A stretch of DNA of 64,000 nucleotides from Blastocatellia bacterium (GCA_016713405.1 JADJPF010000009.1:62001-126000); one strand, 5' to 3'. Shown: positions 16,203 to 26,362, numbered from the stretch's first letter. Numbers and translations are program-made. The notes: generated from the letters alone by a model not told the origin.

Positions 16203-18632
16203 ATGGAAACACTTTGGCAAGATATCCGATATGGCCTAAGAATGCTTGGAAAAAGTCCTAGTTTTACTATTATTGCTATTGCCGCCCTAGCTTTAGGTAT
16301 AGGTGCTAATACAGCAATTTTTAGTATTATTTATGGCATTATTCTAAAGCCACTTCCTTATCAAGACCCTGATAGCCTGGTTTTTGTGCAATCTCATAAT
16401 CCTACTAGCGGAATCGCTCCTTTGGCTGTAACTGTCCCGGCTCGCTATGAAGGTTGGCGAGATCGCAACCATGTTTTTGAAAATTTAGCTGGACGTAGAA
16501 CAAAAAATTTTAATATCACTATTGATAAAGAACCTGAAAGGGTATTAGGTGATCAAATTACTTATAATTACTTTGATACTCTTGGTGTAAAACCCTTAAA
16601 GGGTCGTTTCTTTTTTAAGGAAGAAGACAAAGCTGGTAATGCTCAAGTAGTTATTTTAAGAGAAGGTTATTGGCAGGAACGCTTTGGGGGAAATATTGAT
16701 GTAATTGGTCAAAAAATTACAGTGAATAACAATAGTTATACAATTGTTGGTATTGCCCCTAATGATCATAGAAATAATAATTTTAATATTTTTGTTCCTT
16801 TAGCTTTAGAACCAGAAAAAGAAATTCGAGGTTTTCATAACCTTCAAGTAATTGGACGATTAAAATCAGGTGTAAGTATTAGCCAAGCAGAAGCAGAAAT
16901 AAAAACTATTGCTGAGGCACAGGTACAAGAAGATCCTAATGTTAATAGTGGTTGGACGGTAGTACTTACACCAATGCACGAACTAATTGTTAAAGATGTG
17001 CGACCTGCTCTAATGATTTTACTATCAGCAGTTTTCTTAGTTCTAATGATTGCTTGTGCCAATGTAGCAAACTTAATTTTAGTTAGGGTTACTATTAGAG
17101 AAAGAGAAGTTGCTATTCGTGCTGCTTTAGGAGCAGGACGCTTAAGGCTAGCTCAGCAGTTTTTTACTGAAAGTTTATTACTTTCAGTAATGGGGGGCGT
17201 ATTAGGTATTTTGTTAGCAAACTTATTGGTTACTATTTTTATTAAGTGGAATTTAGTTCTTTTACCAAGAGCAAGCGAAATACAAATTAATCTTCCAGTA
17301 TTATTTTTTACAGTTTTAGTTTCTATTTTAACAGGGGTTATTTTAGGTCTAGTTCCAGTATTGCAAGCTTCAAAAGCTAATTTAGGTGAAGTGATGAAAG
17401 AAAATACTCACACTGCAACGGGTTGGCGTGGTAGAAAAATTAGTAATATTTTAATTGTTAGCGAAGTAGCTTTGTCCTTAGTTTTACTTATTGGAGCAGG
17501 GCTTTTAATTAGAAGTTTTATGAAAATTCAACAAGTAGACCCTGGTTTTAATCCTAATAATGTTTTAACTACTCAATTTGCTTTACAAGGCAGCGTTTAT
17601 CAAGATGGCGACAAACAGCTAAATTTTCATAAACAAGTTATAGAAAAAACTACTAGTTTGCCTGGGATTGAGGTTGTTGCTACCTCTACATCAGTTCCTT
17701 TATCAGGACAAAACCCTAAGATTCGCTACAGCGTAGAGGGCCAACAAGTAGATTTTAACAATATTCCTTTTGCTGCGAGTGCTGATATAACACCAGATTA
17801 TTTTAAGGTGATGGGTATTCCTTTAATTAGAGGAAGGTTTTTTACCGATCAAGATAATATCAGTAGCGATAAGGTAGTAATAGTTAATCAAACTATGGCA
17901 GAGAAGATTTTTCCTGGTCAAGATCCTATTGGAAAAAGAATTACTCGCGGTGTTCCTGATGAAAACGAGACTCCAGAATGGAGCCAAATTGTTGGTGTAG
18001 TTGGGGATGTAAAAATGGCTCAACTAAGTGAAAAATTTGAAAGCCAAATGTATTTTCCTTTTTATCAATACCCAGAAGATTTTGCTTTAAGAAGTACATT
18101 CTTTTTAATAACACGTACAAAAGTTGACCCAAATAGCCTTATTAAAGGTGTTAGAGAACAAATACTTAGTGTAGATAAAGATCTACCTGTATTTAACACA
18201 AAAGTCTTATCTCAAATGGTTTCAGATTCTTTAACTTATGCAAGGTTTTTGATGACTCTATTAGGTATTTTTGCTTTTTCAGCTTTAATTTTGGCAGCAG
18301 TAGGAATTTATGGGGTTATTTCTTATTCGGTAGCACAAAGAACACATGAAATAGGGATTCGACTAGCTTTAGGTGCGCAAACTTTTGATATACTAAAAAT
18401 GGTATTAAAAGAAGGTTTAGGTTTAACTCTATTAGGCATTGGTGTAGGATTAGGAGTTTCACTAGCACTTAATCACTTAATGTCAAATTTGTTATATGGA
18501 GTAACTACAACAGATCCAACAACATATGTAGCTATTATATTAATTTTAGTAACTATTACTTTAGTAGCTATTTATGTACCAGCAAATCGAGCAACTAGAG
18601 TTGACCCAATAATTGCATTAAGACGTGAGTAA
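16203..18632 (+). CDS. ADOP-type MacB/FtsX ABC permease
   Basis: An 809-residue inner-membrane protein of the acidobacterial duplicated permease family. The N-terminal METLWQDIRYGLRMLGKSPSF box, helix 1 (IIAIAALALGIGANTAIFS) and a large MacB-like periplasmic domain come first. FtsX helices with the VANLILVRVTIREREVAIRAALGAGR signature follow, then a second periplasmic domain and a second FtsX block (THEIGIRLALGAQ). The protein thus contains two MacB/FtsX units. No ATPase gene adjoins it, as is common for this family. Substrate unknown; export of peptides or tension on the envelope are the known roles of relatives. TTGGAGGTGG precedes the ATG. Confidence 0.93.
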   Translation: METLWQDIRYGLRMLGKSPSFTIIAIAALALGIGANTAIFSIIYGIILKPLPYQDPDSLVFVQSHNPTSGIAPLAVTVPARYEGWRDRNHVFENLAGRRTKNFNITIDKEPERVLGDQITYNYFDTLGVKPLKGRFFFKEEDKAGNAQVVILREGYWQERFGGNIDVIGQKITVNNNSYTIVGIAPNDHRNNNFNIFVPLALEPEKEIRGFHNLQVIGRLKSGVSISQAEAEIKTIAEAQVQEDPNVNSGWTVVLTPMHELIVKDVRPALMILLSAVFLVLMIACANVANLILVRVTIREREVAIRAALGAGRLRLAQQFFTESLLLSVMGGVLGILLANLLVTIFIKWNLVLLPRASEIQINLPVLFFTVLVSILTGVILGLVPVLQASKANLGEVMKENTHTATGWRGRKISNILIVSEVALSLVLLIGAGLLIRSFMKIQQVDPGFNPNNVLTTQFALQGSVYQDGDKQLNFHKQVIEKTTSLPGIEVVATSTSVPLSGQNPKIRYSVEGQQVDFNNIPFAASADITPDYFKVMGIPLIRGRFFTDQDNISSDKVVIVNQTMAEKIFPGQDPIGKRITRGVPDENETPEWSQIVGVVGDVKMAQLSEKFESQMYFPFYQYPEDFALRSTFFLITRTKVDPNSLIKGVREQILSVDKDLPVFNTKVLSQMVSDSLTYARFLMTLLGIFAFSALILAAVGIYGVISYSVAQRTHEIGIRLALGAQTFDILKMVLKEGLGLTLLGIGVGLGVSLALNHLMSNLLYGVTTTDPTTYVAIILILVTITLVAIYVPANRATRVDPIIALRRE

Positions 18633-18646
18633 TTGACTAAGTATTT

Positions 18647-19885
18647 TTATTGTTTTTTGTTTGACGTTGCACGAAAAATATTTTTATTACATTCATTAAG
18701 TGCTGCTCGTAGTTGTGAGAGTGCTGGAACGGCAGACTTTAAGCCTTCAATAGAATGTTGTAATGCAATATCAAGACGGGCTTGCTTTAGTTGCCATTCA
18801 GTATATTGATCTAGATCATTAAGTTGTTGTTCTAAAGCTAGTTGTAGGGTTTCAATGTAATCTGCTAAAGCTGTGGCTTGTTCTTCTAACTGTAGGCGAT
18901 TAGGATAATTACTATCTGAAACTCCGGCTGTATCTTTAACTCTAATAGTAGTTTTAAAATTAGCTGGGCCACGTTGTTCAGAGGATAACTTACGAGTATC
19001 TCTTACACCCATATCTGCAACATGATCAAAAACATTAATTACTTTTATATAAGAAATTAGCTCTTCTGGTGCTGGACTAGCTTCTAAACCATCTCCATCA
19101 AAATGAGCAACTACTAAAGTAATATTATCTTCTCCACCACGATCTTTAGCTAAATTAACCATTTTATTTGAAGCTATTTCTAAACTTAAGCTTTGTCTTA
19201 AAATTGTAAGCATTTCTGGGGCAGAAATTTTTTCTGATAATCCATCACTACATAAAAGTAAAATATCTCCTGCTGCTAGATCTACAGCCGTTAAAGCTAC
19301 TTTTACTTCTTGTTGACCGCCAAGAGATTGCAAAATCATATTTCTTTGTTTGCTAGATTTAGCCTCTTCGCGCGTCATCAACCCTTGTTCAATCATTAAC
19401 TCTAGCCAACTTTGGTCTGTAGTAATTTGTTTAATTCTGCCGCCACGTAAAATATAAGCGCGAGAATCTCCTATTTCAGCAATATAAGCACGGTTTCCTT
19501 CAATTAAAGCAGCAGTTAAAGTTGTAGCCATTCCACGATATTGAATATGACGGCGGCCCGTGTCCCAAATATGCTGGTTAATTTGCTGAATAGCTCGCAT
19601 TAATCTTTCTGGAGAGCCTACACCAGGAAAATGCAGAAATTCTTCTTTTAAGCCATTAATTGCTAGTTCTGATGCTACTTCACCGGCTGCCGCGCCTCCC
19701 ATACCATCAGCAACTGCAAGCAATACCCGATTATCAGTAACTTGACGAGTAAGAGTTTCATTAGGTAGAGGAGTAAAACCATCTACTAAATCAGACATAA
19801 AAAAATTATCTTCATTATTTTGTCTGACACAACCAACATCAGTTTTTCCATACATTCTTACTTTAATAAGTTTTTTTCCTGGCAA
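18647..19885 (-). CDS. PP2C-family Ser/Thr phosphatase with C-terminal coiled coil
   Basis: A 412-residue metal-dependent phosphatase. The catalytic domain (about residues 1-255) has VRQNNEDN (Glu25, Asp26), VADGMGGAAAGE (Asp60, Gly61), the AEIGDSRAYILR strand, LLLCSDGLSE and the final GGEDNITLVVA, so all metal-binding acids are present. Residues about 330-400 are a helical coiled-coil region with many Leu and Gln that is not part of the catalytic fold. It reverses Ser/Thr phosphorylation and is the natural counterpart of the two kinases in the window (14.6 and 33.8 kb). It is convergent with the ADOP permease gene, 14 bases apart. Confidence 0.92.
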   Translation of the reverse strand: MPGKKLIKVRMYGKTDVGCVRQNNEDNFFMSDLVDGFTPLPNETLTRQVTDNRVLLAVADGMGGAAAGEVASELAINGLKEEFLHFPGVGSPERLMRAIQQINQHIWDTGRRHIQYRGMATTLTAALIEGNRAYIAEIGDSRAYILRGGRIKQITTDQSWLELMIEQGLMTREEAKSSKQRNMILQSLGGQQEVKVALTAVDLAAGDILLLCSDGLSEKISAPEMLTILRQSLSLEIASNKMVNLAKDRGGEDNITLVVAHFDGDGLEASPAPEELISYIKVINVFDHVADMGVRDTRKLSSEQRGPANFKTTIRVKDTAGVSDSNYPNRLQLEEQATALADYIETLQLALEQQLNDLDQYTEWQLKQARLDIALQHSIEGLKSAVPALSQLRAALNECNKNIFRATSNKKQ

Positions 19886-20043
19886 GATAGTTTCTCCTGC
19901 TAATTAAATTAGATATGTTTTGATTAGTGTTAAATCTTAACTTTGATGTGCTGTTATAGTCTAGCTGGAAAATAAAGGAAAATCTATCTTAGAGAAAATT
20001 TTTGCAACGAATTTGTATTGGATAGGTTGAAGAATAGGTGTAA

Positions 20044-20074
20044 TTAACATCAGGGCTATAAACCCTGATGTTAA
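20044..20074 (-). terminator. Hairpin downstream of the CreD-like gene
   Basis: TTAACATCAGGG at 20044-20055 and CCCTGATGTTAA at 20063-20074 form a perfect 12-base stem with a seven-base loop, just past the stop codon of the minus-strand gene. No strong T run follows. Confidence 0.7.
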
Positions 20075-20090
20075 CTTTGCTTTATTGCTT

Positions 20091-21368
20091 TTACTGAGCT
20101 TGAGTTGATTCTTTATTTTTATCTTTGTCTTCTTTAGGGATATAAACCATTTTGGTAGCAAATTTTTCTTCCCAACGTATACGACCAGTTAATTGCATTA
20201 CGACAAATAAAGTTAGAATAGACCCTATAGTAATTGACAGTCCAGTAAAACCTTTGAAAAAGAAAGCATAAGAAAATAAAACTAAGTAAACAAATTGTGC
20301 TAAAGCTGCTTCACGAATGGCAAATTGTGTTCCTACAACTAAACGTAAATAACTGATAACTAAGAAAATAGAAACTACCGAACTAATAGCAAATGACATA
20401 TGAATTGACATATGATCAACTAGATAAGCAAGTAATAAGTGGAAAGCAAAAAAACCTGTTGCAATAAAGAAATAGTTCATTGGATGAATTTCAATATTGC
20501 GTAAAGTAGTTATAATAAACATTAAAAAGAAAAAGAAAAATAATGATACTGGGGCAAAAAAGCTAATTTGTCCTGCAAGCGGGCCGGGTTGTAATTTTTC
20601 AGGCATTGCCATACCAATTCTAAAACCTGACACTAAGCTTTTATATGACCAAGCCATTTCCCATCCTTTAGCATTTTCTAGTTTTTCTGCTGGGGATAAA
20701 GTATTTTCAGGAAAATCAATGTCCTTAAAATTAGTAGTCATTTTTAGTGAAAAATCTTTAACCTGGGTTACTTCACTACCAAAATTGTAATACCAATTAT
20801 TTAAGCCTTGTGAGCGGTAAGCTATTTTTAACGTAGCCATTTGTCCAGCAGGAACTTGAGCAGTTGCGGTTGCTACATTACTTTGATTAGTTAAATTTAC
20901 TGCTATATCATTTACTGAAAAAACTAAATCAGCATAAATTGCGTTTGAAGAAGGAAAATAAAAGGAAAAAGTTATTTTCTCACCATCAGTGTTATTAAGA
21001 AATTTGTAAGTCCCATCAAAGTTGACTTTATATGTACTATACCAAAGCAGTCCTTTTTGACGATGTTCTAGATCAAAATCTACCTTAATGTCAGTGCTTT
21101 CTAAAGGTAGAATACTTGTAATTTTTTCATCTACATTTCTTATAACTACTTTTCCATCTTCTACAGTTTTTACTTCTCTGGTAATAGTTTTTTCAAAAAA
21201 TGCACTAGGAGGGGTTTGATTATGCTCTGATCCCCAAGTAGAAGCCACTTTGTCATTTAATCTATCATCTAGCGAGTAAGTGCGGGAAAAAATTGTTGCT
21301 CCTAAAACCATCCAAGCAACAGTAGTAAACAAGTAAATAATTGCAATAGCAATAATTCTCTTAACCAT
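20091..21368 (-). CDS. CreD-like inner-membrane protein
   Basis: A 425-residue protein with one N-terminal helix (residues 4-26), a large beta-rich periplasmic domain (about 30-265) and six C-terminal helices. The IHPMNYFFIATGFFAFHLLLAYLVDH region strongly resembles the HPMQY... block of Escherichia coli CreD, and the late GFTGLSITIGSILTLFVVMQLTGR also fits. CreD is an envelope protein whose loss affects cell shape and membrane integrity; its biochemical role is unresolved. No creBC two-component system is beside it. It lies between a secreted calcium-motif protein and the PP2C gene on the same strand. Confidence 0.6.
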   Translation of the reverse strand: MVKRIIAIAIIYLFTTVAWMVLGATIFSRTYSLDDRLNDKVASTWGSEHNQTPPSAFFEKTITREVKTVEDGKVVIRNVDEKITSILPLESTDIKVDFDLEHRQKGLLWYSTYKVNFDGTYKFLNNTDGEKITFSFYFPSSNAIYADLVFSVNDIAVNLTNQSNVATATAQVPAGQMATLKIAYRSQGLNNWYYNFGSEVTQVKDFSLKMTTNFKDIDFPENTLSPAEKLENAKGWEMAWSYKSLVSGFRIGMAMPEKLQPGPLAGQISFFAPVSLFFFFFLMFIITTLRNIEIHPMNYFFIATGFFAFHLLLAYLVDHMSIHMSFAISSVVSIFLVISYLRLVVGTQFAIREAALAQFVYLVLFSYAFFFKGFTGLSITIGSILTLFVVMQLTGRIRWEEKFATKMVYIPKEDKDKNKESTQAQ

Positions 21369-21426
21369 TTGTTTTGCTCCTTAATTTTTATTAGGCAATT
21401 TTATTTCTATTATTAGGTAAGGTTAT

Positions 21427-22125
21427 TTAACAACCAGTATATAAGCTAAAAAATTTATTTTTAGTATTATCCCAAAAAATTATTTCACCACCACAACTTT
21501 CATAATAAGAAATTTCAATACCAGGATTTTTCAGTGTCATGGAGCAATCCATCGTTTCTATTTGTTGTGGTTTTTGCAAATTTAACCCAAGATACAGCAA
21601 ATTTGTGTCTGGAATATGATAAACAGTTGATTGATTGCTATTTTGTGAGAGAAAAATAAAAATGCCAGTTTCATTTGCATCAAACTGATTTTCACTATTT
21701 CTTACTAATAAAATAGCTTTATCTATCTTACCATCACCATCAAAATCAGCTTTAATTTCTTTTTTATAATGTTTTTTAATTTCTGAGTAAATTTCAGAAG
21801 GGTAATCAGTTTTTTTAGGAAAACGCCAACCTAGACTCTTTAATTCTTCTAAGGAAGTTTCTTGGATTAGTGTAACTATTGTTTCTTCTGGACAGTAAGA
21901 TTTTGTTTTTTCTTCAATTTCTGTGTTTGCAATATTTGCAACAGTTTCAATAATTTGTGGAGTATTTTCTAAAATGGGTTCAGGATTGTTAATAGTTTGA
22001 ATTGGAGCTAAGTTTGTTTGTTTTATGTCATTTGCTTGCTTAAAGCCATAGCTCAAGCGAAAAATACAAATTAATGACATAGCAAATAAAGCACAATATC
22101 CTAAAAACCTAAGTGTGTTTCTCAT
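21427..22125 (-). CDS. Membrane-anchored hypothetical protein with an Asp-rich calcium-type motif
   Basis: A 232-residue protein with an N-terminal membrane anchor (residues 9-27) and a mainly polar exterior part. Near residue 125, KADFDGDGKIDKAILLV matches the calcium-binding DxDGDGxxD loop of FG-GAP/VCBS-type beta-propeller blades and their single-blade relatives. A C-terminal Cys-containing segment (YYESCGGEIIFWD) follows. The family is not recognised. It is the upstream neighbour of the CreD-like gene (58 bases away, same strand). Confidence 0.55.
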   Translation of the reverse strand: MRNTLRFLGYCALFAMSLICIFRLSYGFKQANDIKQTNLAPIQTINNPEPILENTPQIIETVANIANTEIEEKTKSYCPEETIVTLIQETSLEELKSLGWRFPKKTDYPSEIYSEIKKHYKKEIKADFDGDGKIDKAILLVRNSENQFDANETGIFIFLSQNSNQSTVYHIPDTNLLYLGLNLQKPQQIETMDCSMTLKNPGIEISYYESCGGEIIFWDNTKNKFFSLYTGC

Positions 22126-22375
22126 AAAATTTATTACTTCCTATATGTAGATTAAAGCTTGACTTGTCGAATGGCAGTTTAGGCTTATGAATGGATTAAA
22201 ATTAGGTGGAAGTTAACTATTTTGTATGTGAGTTTCCACATAAAGAGCGAGCAGAAAACACCATTTCAATAAAGTGATTAATTGCTACCTAAAAGCTTAA
22301 TAGGCACAAGTATTGCTTAATTAAGGGTAAAAGTTAGTTTTAGATAAATTTTAGCTAACTAAAGGGAGGTAAATT

Positions 22376-22837
22376 ATGAAAGTCTTATTAGCAATAGATG
22401 GTTCAAAATATAGTGATGCTGCTGTTGAGGAAGTTACAAATCGAGTTTGGCCGGAAGGTACAGAAATAATGGTGTTAAGCGTAGTTCATATAATTACAGA
22501 ATGGCCCGATCCTATATTTTATGGCGTTCGTTTGATGGCTTTTGAAGACCATAGAAGAGAAGCACGAAAAGTTGTTAATAAAGCTACAACAAAATTGATG
22601 GAAAAATTTGGAAGTGAAAAAATACGCATCATTGGTGAAATTTTAGAAGGCTCTCCTAAAAAATTGGTTGTAAAAGAAGCTACAAATTGGGGTGCTGATT
22701 TAATTATTGTAGGCTCTCATGGACGTGGAGCAATAGGAAAAGCTCTGCTTGGTTCTGTATCTTCATATGTAGGTTCAGATCTTAAATGCTCTGTTGAAGT
22801 TATACATCTTAAAGAAGAAATGGTTGCAGTAGCCTAA
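22376..22837 (+). CDS. Universal stress protein, UspA family
   Basis: A 153-residue single-domain protein. The N-terminal MKVLLAIDGSKYSDAAVEEV and the C-terminal ADLIIVGSHGRGAIGKALLGSVS are the ATP-binding signature of Usp proteins (G2xG9xGS type, here GSHGRG...GS). It belongs to the nucleotide-binding class, acts in the cytoplasm, and is typically induced by starvation or stress. AAGGGAGG lies seven bases before the ATG. It is monocistronic, with a terminator downstream. Confidence 0.92.
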   Translation: MKVLLAIDGSKYSDAAVEEVTNRVWPEGTEIMVLSVVHIITEWPDPIFYGVRLMAFEDHRREARKVVNKATTKLMEKFGSEKIRIIGEILEGSPKKLVVKEATNWGADLIIVGSHGRGAIGKALLGSVSSYVGSDLKCSVEVIHLKEEMVAVA

Positions 22838-22913
22838 GCTAAAAATTTTATAAATATAAATAATGGCTATAAATTATTTCCTGTAGAAGGCAAGTCATTA
22901 AAAATAATCTAAA

Positions 22914-22956
22914 AAAGCCCGCTAGCCCAGTTTTTTAACGCTGGGCTTTAATTTTG
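22914..22956 (+). terminator. Terminator-like hairpin after the universal stress gene
   Basis: AGCCCAG at 22924-22930 pairs with CTGGGCT at 22941-22947; an overlapping pairing, AAAGCCC at 22914-22920 with GGGCTTT at 22943-22949, is also possible. TAATTTTGT follows. Confidence 0.7.
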
Positions 22957-22981
22957 TCTAAAGTAGCAAGTTATAGAGCTA

Positions 22982-23009
22982 TTGACAATGGCTTGGTCTT
23001 TGATATAAA
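22982..23009 (+). promoter_or_regulatory. Promoter of the ABC permease-ATPase operon
   Basis: TTGACA at 22982-22987 and TATAAA at 23004-23009 are 16 bases apart and lie 45 bases before the ATG at 23054. Confidence 0.75.
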
Positions 23010-23053
23010 TGTCTATGTTTATTAGATTTAGTTAAAATAGCTGGCATAATTTA

Positions 23054-24532
23054 ATGAAAATTCTTTCACAAATACTTTATCTTAAATCCTTAGAAACACT
23101 TCGACAAATTAAAGATAACCTGTTTAGTTTCTTAGTGTTAGCTCCAATGGTTTTAGCCGTTGTTTATTTACTTGCAGTCCCTTATCTTAATACTTTAGCT
23201 ATAGGAGCTTATCCAGAGCTATCATTAAATACTTTACAATTACTTACTACAGTAATAATTTTTTTGCTAATACTTTCAAGTATTTCAAAAGTAATAACTG
23301 AACTTTATCCTTTACAATCGGCAGATGCTTATTTAGATGGGCTTCCAATCCCAGTTAATGAAAGATTTTTTTCTATATTAATAATAAGGATGGCTAAAAA
23401 CTTATTGTTATTAGTTATTCTAGGTGTTATTAATTTTTTAATTTCCAAAATTTCTGGTAAACCTTTACAACTTTTAGTAATAACTTTTTTTTTACTAATA
23501 CCTATAGGGTTACAACTAACAGTTTTACAACTATTTTTGGTAATTTTTACTGCTCATTTTAAGCAACTAAATCTAGTTAGAATTTTAATTTTCTTTACAA
23601 CTTTGTTTTTAATTCAATATTTTTTTCCTGCAATAGGCTATTGGCTAAATTGTTACTTATTAGGAATAAGAGAACTACTAATTTTACTTTATTATAAATG
23701 GATAGGCAGTGAGACGAGTTATCTAATTACTATAAATAGTTTATTATCAATAGTTGTATCTCTACTAATATCAATAATTACTTTTATAGGCTATAGAAAA
23801 TGGGCAATACAAGATCGGGAAGTAGTTGAGCAACTGCTTTCTAAAAAGCGTCGTTTTAGTGACTTTATTAGCCAAAACTTTATTTTAGCTAAAGCTTTTG
23901 GATTAAAGATTAGTGCATATTTATTAAGAGATTTAATTTTAACTTTTCGTTTTTTTTCTGCTGCTGTTTATTTAAGTTTTTCCTTTGCAATAATTTTTCA
24001 AATTAGCTTAATTTTACTAGCAAAAAGAACTGATTACCCAGTAGAAATAATTGCTCAGGTGGTGGTTTCACTCTCAAGTTTTGCTTTAGCTGCGCTGGCT
24101 CCAGCATTAGTAAAACATCAACTGCCATTTTTATGGCTAGAGCGTTCCTTACCTGTTGCTGGTCAAGATATGTATTGGTCTAAGGTAATTTATGCTGGGC
24201 TAGTTTCTTTGCCTCCTACTTTTATTAGCTTTTTAATTTCACTTACATTAAAAAGCTTTGATCTTGAGGCAGGAGCTTTTTTATTTTTCCAATTAATGTT
24301 GCTTTGGTTAACTGTGTCTTCTTTAGTTGGAGTTCTTTGCTTTGAAATGGCTGCTCGTCCTGGTTTAGCTATTCCTTTTATAGCTATTGCTAGTTTGGCA
24401 ATAGCTATTTTAGTAATACAAGTTTGGTGGATTTGGTTTATTCTCTATCCATATGCAATGGATAAATTACAAGTTCGTGCGCGAGAACGTGCTAGAGTGC
24501 TAATTATTGGCTTAGAGGGTGATAATGATTAA
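23054..24532 (+). CDS. Multi-pass membrane subunit of an ABC transporter
   Basis: A 492-residue very hydrophobic protein with ten to twelve predicted membrane helices. It has no recognisable signature beyond its topology. A cytoplasmic stretch near residues 255-275 (REVVEQLLSKKRRFSDF) splits it into two helical halves, a plan seen in ABC-2-like exporter permeases. Its end overlaps the start of the following ATPase gene by eight bases, which argues strongly that the two form one transporter. Substrate unknown. Confidence 0.75.
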   Translation: MKILSQILYLKSLETLRQIKDNLFSFLVLAPMVLAVVYLLAVPYLNTLAIGAYPELSLNTLQLLTTVIIFLLILSSISKVITELYPLQSADAYLDGLPIPVNERFFSILIIRMAKNLLLLVILGVINFLISKISGKPLQLLVITFFLLIPIGLQLTVLQLFLVIFTAHFKQLNLVRILIFFTTLFLIQYFFPAIGYWLNCYLLGIRELLILLYYKWIGSETSYLITINSLLSIVVSLLISIITFIGYRKWAIQDREVVEQLLSKKRRFSDFISQNFILAKAFGLKISAYLLRDLILTFRFFSAAVYLSFSFAIIFQISLILLAKRTDYPVEIIAQVVVSLSSFALAALAPALVKHQLPFLWLERSLPVAGQDMYWSKVIYAGLVSLPPTFISFLISLTLKSFDLEAGAFLFFQLMLLWLTVSSLVGVLCFEMAARPGLAIPFIAIASLAIAILVIQVWWIWFILYPYAMDKLQVRARERARVLIIGLEGDND

Positions 24533-25247
24533 GCTAGAATCAGTAGTAAAATGCTATGGTGACTTAAAAGCTCTAAATGAAGTAAATTTAACTATTGGAA
24601 AAGAAATTTTTGCTTTGCTTGGTGCAAATGGTGCTGGTAAATCTACTATGATTAAACTTATTCTAGGGATGATTGAACCTGATAATGGCCGTGTTTTAGT
24701 TGCAGATAAAGAAGTTAAGTATCATTTAGTAGAAACACGTCAAATAATAGGATATTTACCAGAAAATTTAGTTCTTTATGAGAGATTGACTGGACAAGAA
24801 TTTCTTCGTTTTGTTGCAGGTGTAAAAGGTTTAGGTAGAGAATCAAATAGAGAAATTGAGCAGGCGTTAATTGATTTTGACTTAAAGACAAAAAAAGATT
24901 TATTAATTAGACAATATTCTTTTGGGATGAAAAAACGCATTGGTTTAATTGCAGCAATGCTTGGTAATCCACAAATCTTAATGCTAGATGAACCACTTAA
25001 TGGTTTAGATGTAGAAACAATTACTACTTTACGTAAAAGATTATCAGAATATTATGAAGAAGGGAAAACAATAATTTTTTCCTCTCATATAATGGATTTT
25101 GTTGAGCGTATTGCTAATCGAGTAGTAATTTTGTCACGTGGGCAAATAGCTGTAGATGGAACAGTTAGTGAGCTACGCCAAAAAGCTAATCTACTAAATA
25201 GTCATTTTGAAGAAGTATTTTTTCATTTTGCAAAAGCTAATAAGTAA
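24525..25247 (+). CDS. ABC transporter ATP-binding protein
   Basis: A 240-residue ATPase subunit. Walker A is LLGANGAGKSTMIKL, the signature loop is QYSFGMKKRIGLIAAML, Walker B is ILMLDEPLNGLD, and the switch His lies in IIFSSHIMDFVE. It is closest in pattern to ATPases of ABC-2/CcmA-type exporters. The ATG at 24525 is preferred over the GTG at 24519, because GAGGG lies five bases before it. It powers the membrane protein encoded just upstream. Confidence 0.93.
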   Translation: MIKLESVVKCYGDLKALNEVNLTIGKEIFALLGANGAGKSTMIKLILGMIEPDNGRVLVADKEVKYHLVETRQIIGYLPENLVLYERLTGQEFLRFVAGVKGLGRESNREIEQALIDFDLKTKKDLLIRQYSFGMKKRIGLIAAMLGNPQILMLDEPLNGLDVETITTLRKRLSEYYEEGKTIIFSSHIMDFVERIANRVVILSRGQIAVDGTVSELRQKANLLNSHFEEVFFHFAKANK

Positions 25248-25318
25248 AGCAAATAAAAAACTTTAATAAACTGTTAGGATATAATCATATTAACTTAAGC
25301 TTGAAAGGAGAGAAACGC

Positions 25319-26362
25319 TTGTCTAAAGAAGTTGTTGTTTGTCCAAAATGTACCAGAAATAATAGCACTTTACGGGCAAAATGCCTTTACTGTGGGGAAG
25401 AATTGCCTGTTACAGAAGATCTTAAAAAGAATTTAGCCGCACAAGCAGCAAAAATTAGAGAACGTGATCCTAATGCTCAGCTAGATCCTCTTTCACAAAT
25501 GACAAATCAATTCCAACAATCTTTGGCTGGATTTAATGTAGTTTTAGAGCCTATTTTGGTAGAAGAGCGAACCAAAGCTAGTGAAGAAGTTGCTACATTA
25601 GGTTTTTATACTGCCACAGAAGCAAAACAACTCCTTGACTTAAATCGTCCTATTGCTATTGCCCGTTATCAAACAGAAGGAGAAGCAAAAATAGCTGAAC
25701 AACAACTTTTATCCGCAAAACTTCCTGTAGTTGTTGTTAAAGATGATGATTTATCATTTGAAAATCCTAACCGAAAAATAAAAAAATTAGCTGTTGATGT
25801 TGTTGATGGTGTAAAACTAACTGCAACTTTAGATGGGTTTGATGAAGAAGTCAATTTTGCTGCTAGTGATGTTGTATTAATTGTGGAGGGGCGGCTACGT
25901 TTTTATCAATCTGAAGCAACAGAAGAGAATATTAGTTTTGGTAAAAGAGCTAGAGAAATAACCGAAGCAACAGAATTTGTTTCTGAACAAACTGTAGTAG
26001 ATATTTATACTAGTTCTGAAAAGAATAATTTTCGTATTCGTGTAGAGTCATTTGATTATTCTGGGCTTGGTAGCAAAATGAAATTAACCACATTAGAAAA
26101 TTTTCGGATGCTACAAACAATCCTTAAAGATACCTGTAAAAATGCTATTTATGATACAGATTTTAAGTCAGCTTCAAAATTACTAGAAAATGTTTGGCCC
26201 TGTATTCAACGCCAACAAAGCTGGGGACTTAAGCGTACAAAAATGTTGGGTGCAGGAAAAATTGCTACTCGTTCTGTACATTTTAAGGACAATGAAATGA
26301 CTTTTAATCGCTACTCACGCTTACGTTATTATTTAATTTCTAAATCAGTTGGTGAAAAATAA
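25319..26362 (+). CDS. Zinc-ribbon hypothetical protein
   Basis: A protein of about 347 residues. The N-terminus VVVCPKCTRNNSTLRAKCLYCGEEL is a four-Cys zinc ribbon, and the rest is a soluble alpha/beta region with no motif I recognise. Its middle part (IARYQTEGEAKIAEQQL...LPVVVVKDDDL) resembles the short domain by which some proteins sense or bind signalling partners, but this is not enough for a name. The TTG at 25319 is taken as the start because AAGGAG ends eight bases before it; an upstream TTG at 25301 would place that ribosome site inside the gene. It overlaps rlmB by one base, so the two are co-translated. Confidence 0.65.
   Translation: MSKEVVVCPKCTRNNSTLRAKCLYCGEELPVTEDLKKNLAAQAAKIRERDPNAQLDPLSQMTNQFQQSLAGFNVVLEPILVEERTKASEEVATLGFYTATEAKQLLDLNRPIAIARYQTEGEAKIAEQQLLSAKLPVVVVKDDDLSFENPNRKIKKLAVDVVDGVKLTATLDGFDEEVNFAASDVVLIVEGRLRFYQSEATEENISFGKRAREITEATEFVSEQTVVDIYTSSEKNNFRIRVESFDYSGLGSKMKLTTLENFRMLQTILKDTCKNAIYDTDFKSASKLLENVWPCIQRQQSWGLKRTKMLGAGKIATRSVHFKDNEMTFNRYSRLRYYLISKSVGEK

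Noticed and set aside
19961..20161. 66-codon open frame on the minus strand, partly inside the CreD-like gene
   Set aside because: It crosses the hairpin terminator and overlaps the real gene in another frame.
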